Assembly: GCA_944474755.1 (NCBI GenBank)
Contig: OX104120.1
Coordinates: 36,064,067-36,128,066, forward strand
Length of the DNA: 64,000 nt
Direction: 5' to 3'
Origin: Limnoperna fortunei
Lineage: Eukaryota; Mollusca; Bivalvia; Mytilida; Modiolidae
In this document: positions 31,061-42,500 of the stretch, one piece after another
How the letters are laid out: the number at the start of each line of letters is the position of its first letter
Numbering within the stretch: the stretch's first letter is position 1
The notes under the pieces: model-generated
Database searches by the model: none
What the model was told of the DNA's origin: nothing
What the model saw: the letters and a program-made list of their open reading frames with translations, nothing else
Translations under genes and position numbers: made by a program

Positions 31061-32880
31061 TCAACATGCAAGAGATGCCCCACCCACATTATCTTCTTCT
31101 TCCATATAACAGGAGTAGACTCCTAAAGGAGAAGAAAGCAGGCTTACCGTTTTAAAAATCCTGACAGGGTCCCTATGAGAAGTAACACTATATGTCATGA
31201 AGCGTCATTTTGTGTTTTTTCATTCATGTTGGTATATTTTTGTTTTAATTGATTTTTTTTTCTTTGTATGGATTGGATTCATTTTACTGCATACAATAAA
31301 TAACTACGGTTTCGACTCGAGCCTTGATAACTCGGTCGCAAGGTTTTACGTTTAGGGTACCAGGCCATAACGTGCAATCATTTTGCTAAGTAATAGACGA
31401 ATTTTGCTTTTGACAGTTTAGATCTTACCATTTGATAGATTTTGTAACGATAATTTAGATAAAACATCTACAGTTTTTTCAATATCCGCCATAATTTTTA
31501 AAAATTCCGCCAAACATCAACTTCCGGAATATTCACATAAACTAAAAACGAAAATGATCCGGAATAAACATGCGTAAATAATCGAGTCTGTTGTAACCTG
31601 TAACCATATATGCTTGCAAAAGTCTAAAATCGTTGGCCTTTATAGAGCGAGCATCGCAGATGCGAGCTATACGGTTACATGCATGTGTGTATTTAAGGTC
31701 ACGTGATCCATATGAACAAATCCTTTTCGGATGGCAGCTGAGCTGTCAGAAGAAATATTGTAAGAAAAAAATAATTTTAAAGTAGACAGAAATAAACTTT
31801 GCATCGATCAAATTAAAGCGTTTACTTTTTAAATAACAACAAAAATTCTTGCAACCTCAAAAACGCTGTATTTATTTATTTTAATTTTTTTTACATTTTT
31901 TGTAACGTCACCAACACATTAAAGACGTCACGTCGAAAAAGGAATGCAGAGGCACTCTTAGTCATGAACCATAAAATATGCGATGCTCGCATTTAGGCTG
32001 CGCCTATATTCATATTAGTCTATATCTCAGATCAATGTCCATTTCTTCGTATATTTCGATGACTTTCGTATTCGTAATATATCAGTTTACATGTCCATAT
32101 AGACTTTTAAATGACACAAAAAAAATAACTTGGCAGACCCTGTATATTTTATGGGTCCTGGCTATTAAATAATATGAAAGGCGGACATTGTAAATTTAAG
32201 GGCTTCTGGGCTATAAAAAAGTTTAATAAATAATTCGGAGTCGTAGTAAATTTAAAGGGTCTGTGGCTTAAACGTAACCTGGAACTGAGGCGGCAACTGT
32301 ACATTTCATGGGTCTGGGGCTATTTAATCAATAAGAAAGGCGGACCCGTAAACTGTCAATAGCAAAGGTTTATCTGCCAGCCAACGGCAAATCTATCTAT
32401 AAATAGTTGCAAAAAAATATTTATAAACAAATATTTTATCAAAGAAAGAGACAAATCTAATCATATCATTATAATCACCTCTGTCTTTGTTTGCCAAATT
32501 TTCAAATAAAGTCAACAATGACTTTATAACAAATATTTATAGCATTACGAGACTTTTAAAATGTGTACTTTTATCTTAAATATATATATATATATATAAT
32601 TTCCAAGCTTAACATTTTGATCGTGTTTAACCACAGCTCCCTCAGTTTCAAAAGTAAACGAAAATACAAATAAACTATTAAAAAAATTTTAAAGCGTTTT
32701 TTCTTCAGATTTGGCATATCGACACGTTAAAAAATGATACTTGAAAAGTGCATACACCCTGAATAGCCGCAACATTTAGAACACGCTTTCAACAGAAAGT
32801 GGTCTACTCAACCGTCTATCAGTAGCGTATAAAAGGAACAGGTTTGATGGTCCAACTCTTCAATACTATAAAGTTGTGCC

Positions 32881-33722
32881 ATGCCGCGGTTGGATACTGC
32901 TACCAGAAACAGCATCATCGGACGACTACAGGCTAGAGTCTCTCCAAGTGAGGTTGCACGGACCGCGAATGTAAACCAGAGTACCTTTTCCAGACTATGG
33001 GCCCGATTCCAACAGACCGGTACGATAAATGACCGCCAACGAAGTGGCAGACCACGCATACCACAGCACGTCAAATTCGGTACATCCGGGTATTCCATTT
33101 ACAGAATCGAACAGTCACAGCAACAACAACTACAGTCGGGATACCTGGATAGCGAAGATTCAGCTCCAAGATGTCAAAACCGACTCAGACAACATAGAAT
33201 TAGATTCATGGCAGGAGACCGTATTTTGGAGCAGTTTTGATGGCTTCAGATAGTGCAAGAGGTTGAGGGTCTGGACATTCCAGAACTGGCGCAGAATCTG
33301 GTTTAGTGACGAATCGCGGTTCCTGCTACAGAAGCATAATGGTAGAACACGTGTTTACCGCCGACGAAATGAACGATTCGTGCAGTCATGTGTCAAGAAT
33401 AAGATAGATTCGGCGGAGGTAGCGTCATGATATGTGCGGCGATCTCAGATGACAGAAAAGCAGAGCTTGTGTGCGTACCACACAACCTAACGGCTCAGCG
33501 GTACAGAGACAACATCCTTCAACCACATCTTTCTTCCAATTATCGACCACCAGAGGGAGTTATTCTAGCAGGAAAATGCATGGCCGCACAGAACTCAACT
33601 AACCAGAGACTCTCTTGGGCGGAATAACATTAATATGTTCCCATGGCCTTTAAATTCGCCGGATTTGAATCCCATCGAACGTCTATGAGACCAACTGTAC
33701 AAACGTGTGCGCCAGCGCCAAC
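32881..33722 (+). pseudogene. Tc1/mariner transposase, 5' part, interrupted
   Basis: The N-terminal helix-turn-helix is clear (PRLDTATRNSIIGRLQARVS then SEVARTANVNQSTFSRLWAR), then the GRPR hook. Catalytic-core pieces RIWFSDESRF and SPDLNPIERL follow in other frames, so there are frameshifts and small deletions. The frame is cut after the codons for RQRQ at 33,722 and continues at 56,989. An approximate Tc1 terminal repeat lies near 32,690. Such enzymes cut and paste their element at TA sites; this copy is dead. Confidence 0.9.
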
Positions 33723-33794
33723 TATGGAACGCCGTAGCTGTCTTTACATAGGGATTTTGTCTATATTCGGTGGTATCGACATTATATTCGGTAG

Positions 33795-34180
33795 AAGCAA
33801 GTTTATATTGAGTGCTTGTGTCTTTATATTGGGTGCTTATGTCTTTATATTTAGTGCTTATGTCTTTATATTGAGTACATATGTCTTTATATTGAGTGCT
33901 TATGTCTTTATATTAAGTGCATATGTCTTTATATTGGGTGCTTATGTCTTTATATTGGGTGCTTATATCTTTATATTGAGTGCATATGACTTTATATTGA
34001 GTGCATATGTCTTTATATTGCGTGCTTATGTCTTTATATTGCGTGCTTATGTCTTTATATTGAGTCCATATGTCTTTATATTAAGTGTATATGTTGTATC
34101 TATATTATATTAAGTGCTTATGTTATATTTAGTGCTTATGTCTTTATATTGAGTGCATATGTCTTTATATTACATGTACG
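33795..34180 (+). repeat. 21-bp minisatellite in the left terminal repeat
   Basis: Units of ATTGAGTGCTTATGTCTTTAT with G/A, C/A and T/G variants, about 18 copies. 21 is divisible by 3, so one frame reads as heptads of the type ILSAYVF. This is a repeat by-product rather than a protein gene. Confidence 0.92.
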
Positions 34181-34339
34181 TAATTGTCATTATATTGAGT
34201 GGTTTTGACTGTTTAGTCGGTACTCTTAACTCTATGTTGGGTGGGTTTTCCATTATATTCGGTGGTTTTATCATTATATTATGTTGTATCTATATTATAT
34301 TGAGGGCTTTTGTCTATATGTTAAGTTCTTTCATTATTT

Positions 34340-34606
34340 TAACCCCCCCCCCCCCCCACGCAAACTTGTTTGGGGAGTATATAGGAATCACCCTGTCTGT
34401 TCGTCTGTCGACATCATTTGTAAGCGCAACTCCTCCTAAACCGCTTGATGAAATTGAATGAAACTTAGCATAAAGGAAGTACATTATATGTAGATGTGCA
34501 TGAAGAATTTTTATTGACATCGGATATCATTAAGTGGAGATAATTGGACTTGAAAGCGAAGCGGGGGATATCCTTTTGTGAGCGTGCTCACAGTCCAAAC
34601 TTGTTA
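34340..34606. repeat. Dispersed repeat inserted in the left terminal repeat
   Basis: Begins with a C run, then CTGTCTGTTCGTCTGTCGAC, GTAAGCGCAACTCCTCCTAA and ends GTGAGCGTGCTCACAGTCC. Absent from the right arm, so it was inserted after the two arms were formed or last homogenised. Confidence 0.7.
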
Positions 34607-34654
34607 TATTCAGTAGACGTGTCTATATATTAAGTGTCGATTGCTGGATTATTG

Positions 34655-34851
34655 AGGCTTGTTTAGGGTATATTGGGATATGGGATATTCACATATTTTG
34701 TTCATGGGATACGGGATATTTAAGGCAAACTTACTGGGATATGGTATATTTAAATCCATTCTATTTACAAGGATATAGGATATTGGAAAAACGCTCTTTC
34801 GGATACGGGATATACGGAGATATGGGATATTGGTACTCCCCTAAACAAGCC
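34655..34851 (+). mobile_element. GGCTTGTTT MITE, copy in the left terminal repeat
   Basis: Ends GGCTTGTTTAGGG and CCCCTAAACAAGCC are inverted. The body repeats GGGATATGGGATATT-like motifs. Other copies are at 54,891-55,107 and 56,147-56,354, both in opposite orientation. Confidence 0.75.
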
Positions 34852-35389
34852 GCATTATTTATATTACGTTGACTTCACTATGTTAGTTTGACTTTGAATT
34901 ATATTAGGCTGAAATGTCATTATATATTCGGTTGATTTATCATTATGCTAGGTGTGTTTTTTTGTGGCAATTGATTTATATTCGCTTGAAATTAGTTGAG
35001 TTAGTGGCATCGACTGATCGGACGGAAAAAGTATTGGCGGGCTTTTTTTTACTAGAAACGCGAGTTATAATACTACTACTATATGCTGACAACAACCACT
35101 ATAAGCACCACCTGATGATTGGTTCAGAAAACCGGATTCGGGCCATTGCACCTGCGCAATTCTTTGTTTACAATATGTTTCATTCCCCTTACCCATGTTC
35201 TCCCCCGAGTAAACGGATACATGTAGGTTTTTGTTAGGGTACCTATAATTATTTCGTTTCATAATTCATCCTCAGATATAAGTAGATTTGTTGTAAAGTT
35301 GGTGAAAATATACAAGGTAGTTTATACATTTTAACGTCACCACAATCAGATAAAAATAACAGAATTTATGTCGTTTTTGAAGCACCATG

Positions 35390-38300
35390 CACAAACAATC
35401 TGCAATATTCAATACCAAAATTACTTTTGACCAGCACCATAATCCTTTTCTGCACTCTCTGTTTTAAGGCTTAACAAAACCATGCAATAATTAGATTTGT
35501 ACAAAGCATTTTCAATGTCAGGCCGAGACCCCCACATCAAGCCAGAGCTTCGCTAATACAAATGTTGATATGATAATAGAACAATGCAGTGTAAGCACCA
35601 CAGACCTTGCTGCGCCCTCAGTGCACTTTTTTATTGCAATAAGGCAATACATGACCATGCAATAAGGATTTCATGGGTATTATTGACAGATCCACCTACA
35701 ATATTACCCTAAGTTAACCTAGATCAAATTAATTTATACATTTTCTACACTGTGTTAAGCACCACGAAAGTGAGATAAGCACCACCTATAGTAAGTTTCG
35801 AAGCGGCAATATAGCGGTTTTTTTGGCTGACAAATAAAAACTGCTTACCGCGTTTGGTCCAGCTTATGCTCCTTTTGTAGATTATAGAATGTGTAAACTG
35901 ACAACAACAATTATATCCAAGTGATAGTCGGCGGTTTGAAATGCGGCAGATTTTTTCACTTTGATAGAGCACTTTTCTATAGTAAAGTTTGACCTAAATT
36001 ACCACGGAACTGTATGTTTGGAAGAGTCAATTGTTATCTATTCGAAATCCTTCGGGTCATGTCGTCTGCAGTTAAGGCGGGAAAAGTCTCGCGGTTTGTC
36101 CGAATACCATTGAACGTTACGAAAGCAGACGATCTTTTGAAAACAAAGCTAGGTCCCTTTAGAAACTCAAATGGTTGACTTCCCATGTAAAATTTCCGTA
36201 GCAAATGTCAAGGACGATTTCGGATATTTCAACAAAAAAGACATAATATAAAATATGGACGTGCTATCGTGTAGATTTTTTTCAAATCGGATTTTAGCAC
36301 TATAAAGGTACAGTATGGAATAATAAAAAAATGCAAGCAAAACGCTGAGCGCATGTGGGGTGTAACATTTAGTATACCTTTTTATGCACTTAGTGCACTT
36401 TTTGTTATGCAATAAGGCTAAACATGGCTTTGCTATTAGGATTTGCATGCATATTATTTACAAGTCCCATTAAAATTTTACCGTAAGTTAACCTAGATCA
36501 AATTCAGTTCCGAATTTTCTATACTTTCTTAAGCACCACCAAAAAGTTAGATAAGCACCACAGACCTTGCTGTGCCCTCAGTGCACTTTTTTATTGCAAT
36601 AAGGCTAAACATGGCTTTGCAATTAGGCTTTGCATGCATATTATTTACAAGTCCCATTAAAATTTTACCCTAAGTTAACCTAGATCAAATTCAGTTGTGA
36701 ATTTTCTATACTTTCTTAAGCACCACCAAAAAGTTAGATAAGCACCACAAACCTTGCTGTGCCCTCAGTGCACTTTTTTATTGCAATAAGGCAATACATG
36801 GCCATGCAATAAGGATTTCATGTGTATTATTGACAAATCCACCTACAATATTACCCTAAGTTAACCAAGATCAAATTAATTTATACATTTTCTACACTGT
36901 GTTAAGCACCACGAAAGTGAGATAAGCACCACCGACCTTGTTATGCATTTTGTGCACTTTTGTTATGCAATAAGGCTAAACATGGCTTTGCTATAAGGAT
37001 TTGCATGCATATTATTTACAAGTCCCATTAAAATTTTACCCTAAGTTAACCTAGATCAAATTCAGTGGTGAATTTTCTATACTTTCTTAAGCACCACCAA
37101 AAAGTTAGATAAGCACCACAGACTTTGGTGTGCCCTCAGTGCACTTTTTTATTGCAATAAGGCAATACATGGCCATGCAATAAGGATTTCATGGGTATTA
37201 TTGACAAATCCACCTACAATATTACCCTAAGTTAACCTGGATCAAATTAATTTATACATTTTCTACACTGTGTTAAGCACCACCGACCTTGTTATGCACT
37301 TAGTGCACTTTTTGTTATGCAATAAGGCTAAACATGGCTTTGCTATTAGGCTTTGCATGCATATTATTTACAAGTCCCATTAAAATTTTACCCTAAGTTA
37401 ACCTAGATCAAATTCAGTTGTGAATTTTCTATACTTTCTTAAGCACCACCAAAAAGTTAGATAAGCACCACAGACTTTGGTGTGCCCTCAGTGCACTTTT
37501 TTATTGCAATAAGGCAATACATGGCCATGCAATAAGGATTTCATGGGTATTATTGACAAATCCACCTACAATATTACCCTAAGTTAACCTGGATCAAATT
37601 AATTTATACATTTTCTACACTGTGTTAAGCACCATGAAAGTGAGATAAGCACCACCGACCTTGTTATGCATTTAGTGCACTTTTGTTATGCAATAAGGCT
37701 AAACATGGCTTTGCTATAAGGATTTGCATGTATATTATTTAAAAGTCCCATTAAAATTTTACCCTAAGTTAACCTAGATCAAATTCAGTTGTGAATTTTC
37801 CATACTTTCTTAAGCACCACCAAAAAGTTAGATAAGCACCACAGACCTTGCTGTGCCCTCAGTGCACTTTTTTATTGCAATAAGGCAATACATGGCCATG
37901 CAATTAGGATTTCATGGGTATTATTTTGAAATCCACCTACAATATTACCCTAAGTTAACCTAGATCAAATTAATTTATACATTTTCTACACTGTGTTAAG
38001 CACCACGAAAGTGAGATCAGATAAGCACCACCGACCTTGTTATGCATTTAGTGCACTTTTGTTATGCAATAAGGCTAAACATGGCTTTGCTATTAGGATT
38101 TGCATGCATATTATTTACAAGTCCCATTAAAATTTTACCCTAAGTTAACCTAGATCAAATTCAGTTGTGAATTTTCTATACTTTCTTAAGCACCACCAAA
38201 AAGTTAGATAAGCACCACAGACCTTGCTGTGCCCTCAGTGCACTTTTTTATTGCAATAAGGCTAAACATGGCTTTGCTATAAGGATTTGCATGCATATTA

Positions 38301-39100
38301 TTTACAAGTCCCATTAAAATTTTACCCTAAGTTAACCTAGATCAAATTCAGTTGTGAATTTTCTATACTTTCTTAAGCACCACCAAAAAGTTAGATAAGC
38401 ACCACAGACCTTGCTGTGCCCTCAGTGCACTTTTTTATTGCAATAAGGCAATACATGGCCATGCAATAAGGATTTCATGGGTGTTATTGACAAATCCACC
38501 TACAATATTACCCTAAGTTAACCTAGATCAAATTAATTTATACATTTTCTACACTGTGTTAAGCACCATAAAGTGAGATAAGCACCACCGACCTTGTTAT
38601 GCACTTAGTGCACTTTTTGTTATGCAATAAGGCTAAACATGGCTTTGCTATTAGGATTTACATGCATATTATTAACAATAAAGTTAACCTAGATCAAATT
38701 TGTTTATAAATTTTCCATACTTTGTTATTTAAGCAGCACAGATCTTATTGCATACTCAGTGCACATGTGTTATTGCAATAAGCTTACACATAACTATGCA
38801 AGATACAATTCCCACTATATTTGACAGATTTATTTATTGATTTTTTATAATTTGTTAAGCACCACAAAATAAGCTAAGCCCTGCACACCAGAGACAATGG
38901 CTATGTAATAAGAATTTACATAAATATGAGGGACAAGTGCCTCAATTTATGACCGCAAGTCAAGTTAACCTAGTTTTAAGTCATTTATAAATTTTTAAAA
39001 CTTTGTATGCACTACAGATGCTTAGCACCACCAATCTTTGTTGCGCACCGAGTGCACTTGTGTTATGCAAAAAGGTTTTCAAAATAAATATTCATATGAC
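35390..39100. repeat. 186-bp satellite with alternating A and B monomers
   Basis: The anchor GTTAACC recurs at 36,487, 36,674, 36,860, 37,045, 37,231, 37,397, 37,583, 37,768, 37,954, 38,144, 38,331 and 38,517, mostly 185-190 bp apart. Type A (AGTCCCATTAAAATTTTACC) and type B (AATCCACCTACAATATTACC) alternate in the order A A B A B A B A B A A B. Each carries two AAGCACCAC boxes about 20-22 bp apart. Both edges decay gradually. A 590-bp element interrupts it at 35,787. Confidence 0.92.
35787..36376. mobile_element. Dispersed element, copy 2 (590 bp, inside the satellite)
   Basis: Same sequence as 8,936-9,523. Here the flanking satellite fixes the borders: array text ends at AAGCACCACC and resumes at TTTTTATGCAC. 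Ends TATAGTAA and TTAGTATA suggest short inverted repeats. Confidence 0.75.
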
Positions 39101-39175
39101 TATAAGGTACAAGTGTGGTTATATTTGACCCTATATTAATTGACCTTTGTTCTAAAAATACATTGGGGCCTTTTT

Positions 39176-39272
39176 GTGTGCTCGACTCCAATCTTAACTT
39201 TCTCACATAATAAAAACTGGACACCACAATATAGCTGAAAAAATGCTGAAAGTTACCTTAAACAAACAAAAA
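39176..39272 (+). mobile_element. SINE fragment
   Basis: GCTCGACTCCAATCTTAAC followed directly by AATAAAAACTGGACACCAC and the tail CTGAAAGTTACCTTAAACAA: SINE core joined to tail with the middle deleted. Confidence 0.65.
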
Positions 39273-39567
39273 TATGTTCAATTCAGTGTCACATGGTTAT
39301 TTAGTGTAAGAACTTTTATATCTGTATATAAGACTGTGTTGAGTAATATAAGCATGTAGACTTAAAGCACTTGTATTTATATGGCTTTATTATACAAGAC
39401 TGTGTTTTTTCCATTATTAATTCTCTATGTAAATTGAACTCATGTGCAAAATTGGACATTTAAACTAGCATTACAAGGAGCTGCAATTCATTTAGTTGAG
39501 ACAAACTGAGATAGATTTTCTTACATGAAATGTTAGTTAATGTGTTTTGTTCTTTTATAGAATAAAA

Positions 39568-42500
39568 ATGTCAAGCAGAAGAAATAAAACGGAGAAGAGG
39601 AGGAAGTCCTTAAGGCAAAAAGGTTTGTAAATATTGGTAAAAGTGTTTCAACTTTAAAATAAACATATAAATGTTTTGCATTATGGACTAATTATTGAAA
39701 AATGTACCTACAACTTGTTTACCTTACCTGACCCAAAGGTTCAGGTTAATTATTCTCATCACTTGGCGTCTGTTGGCCTTAAACTCTTCACATTTAAATC
39801 TTCTTCTTCAAAACCACTTAGCCAGTTGGAACCAAACTTGGCAATAATGTTTTTTGGATAGTTCTTAACAAAGTTCGAGTTTTTGGTTCAGATCAAGAAT
39901 TCATCATGGCCTCCAGGGTCATTATTCATTCTTATTCGTTCTCATTTAAAAAATCCTTTTCTCACAAACCGCTCTGCATATTGATTTGATATATTGCAGA
40001 AATGTGCCTCAGATGGTCCTCTACAAAGTGTGAGTTTTATGTGCCGATCCAAAATCCAAGATGGCCACTACTGTGGAACACAGCTTAACATAGGACCAGA
40101 TGTGAAAAACTTACAAAAAGCTTCTTTTCTGAAACTATTCCACACATTGAACCTAAATTATATAGGAATTAAGCCAGTGTAGTTTTTTATTATTGTGAGT
40201 TTTTCAAGCAAATTGGAAATTTATTATGGCTGCCAGAGCAGATTCGATTGGCTGAAATTTCAACATTTGTATTCTGATAAATCGCTTAGCCAAAAGAGTT
40301 GTGATATTGTAGAAATGTACCTCAGATACATAGAAAAGCATCTTCTCATAAATGGTCTAACTTAATATCAAATTCATGTCTCTTAAAACATTTTTTTGTC
40401 AAGTCAGGTGAGTGTTACAGTTTATTGTTCTAATGGGCAGGTTAACCTGTAAATAAATGCATTTGGGTCAGAAGAAGAATGCTATAGATACATGAGATTT
40501 TCAAGTGATTACAATTCTTTTTTATTAACTACTTTATGTGGTGTATCTTTACATTTAGTCCAATTATATTGCTTCTAACTGGATATAATGATCTGTTTAT
40601 TTTGATTTATTATTTTGTTGGTTTTTGTTTTTAGGGACATATTGTTATGTGTGTCAAATCGGGTCCATATGTACTTGTGTTATATGTGAAAGAAGGCAGA
40701 TGCTGGTGTAGAGCTTGCAGGTAATTAATCAAAATCTTATGACATTACATAAAAAGTTGTATTTTTTTTACTTTTTTACTTGCACAGGAAAGTCATCTGC
40801 ATAATAAATATTCATTTAATTTTTAGGTCACCTGATCTTAGGGCTTAGACTCACTGTAAATTCCTTTTTTTGTCTTGGTCAGCATCATCTTTAAACTTTT
40901 ACAATTCAGTCTTATCTAAAACCACTGGGCCAGTTGAAACCAAATTTGCTAACAGTGTTAATTGCAGAGTCCTCTTTGAGGTCATTTTATTCTGATCAGA
41001 TATTCAAAATGGTTTCTACAGCAGGACTTGGTTTTCTCAGATATTGCAAAGCCAATTGATTTTTGTTTGAATGATGTTTAACGCCACTTTCAGCAATTTT
41101 TCAGCTATTTCATGGCATCCAGTTTTTTTTAGGGGAGGAAGCTGGAGTACCCAGAGAGAACCCCTGACCTTAAGAAGGAAAACTGGCAATCCTTGTCAAT
41201 TAAGATTGGAGTCGAGTACACCCTGCCCGCAGTGAGACTCGAACCCACATCCTCAGTATTGACAGACCACGTGATCAATAGTAGACGAACTACCTTAACC
41301 TCTCCGCCACCGAGGCCCCCAAAGCCATTGAAGCCATGCTACAAATTGCATGGTCCCTTTCAAAAATTCGTGTTTATTCAGATTAAAATGCAGGAGGTTT
41401 AGTTTAACAGTAATTATTGGGAAAAGTTAAACTTAGTTACAATTTTTACGGCAGGGTCGTCAAATTTCTTTGACAGATTAATTTGTACATAGGTTTGTCA
41501 AGAATTTTTGGATAAAATATGCAAACCATATGTTTTAAACTAGAGTTCTGATTCATAACGTTGTTATAATCATCCATGCATATGGAGTACATGTATATAC
41601 TAAATTTATAATCAACTGTTACTAAAATATAAAACAACAGCGTCTACCATTTTTATATTCATTTTTTTAAATCTTTATATACATTTGATTTTATAGGGAC
41701 ACCAGAGTTTAGCATATTTGCACAAAGTTTTGCAGAACAATTTACTGCAACAGTCCTAGGAAAAGAAGGTAAACATATTGCATCATTGGGCTTATTGATT
41801 TTGGTTACTATTTACACCAGAATTTATGACAATATTTTTCTGTATTTCTTATGACATATAATTCCTGCTGTACACAAATACATGTACTTTTAGCACAGTT
41901 TGATTGGCTTGGCTTTTATTTTTAAATTTTATAATCAGTCTATTAACTATATCTTTGTTAAGAAAACGGTTTGGTTTCATTAATTTTTTTAGAAAATGTA
42001 ATATTTAGCATATATCCCTTCGCAATATAGTTAAAAACCTCATTATAGATATAAATCAATTCTCTCTGTAAACTTATTCATTATCTATTTCTATAACTTA
42101 TGTTGCAAAATGACAAGATTGATTAATTTTTTTTTTTAATTGTAGATTAAAGTGCAAATACCTGGATAGTTAAATATGAGATAAAAACATGTTGCAAATA
42201 GTTAGCAGGTAAATACACATTACATGCATCATATGCAGGTACAAACTACCAGTATCCTGTCAAGACAGTGGTGTACATTTGTATCACTAAGAGGTGCATC
42301 ATGTTGTGATGTGGAGTGTATGCAACTGTCGAGCATTGATACAGGTGGCTTTACCTACACTTAAATGTATATAATAAGTTTATCTAAAATTGAGGAGTAT
42401 AAAATAGGCAGAGCAAAAAGAAAATCTGTAAGATTTAAAGTTTATTATGCAACGAAGCATTTTTCATAAGATAAATCCCTAACATCACTGGTATTATGAC

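Larger units (their letters stand above)
33723..35060 (+). repeat. Left terminal inverted repeat of the giant element
   Basis: Order: unique outer ~70 bp, a 21-bp minisatellite, a conserved block (GTCGGTACTCTTAACTCTAT, GGTTTTATCATTATATTATG), a foreign insertion at about 34,340-34,606, a ~197-bp MITE, then an inner block ending GGCGGGC-T(n)-ACTAGAAAC. It matches the right arm nearly base for base in the stretches compared. Confidence 0.9.
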
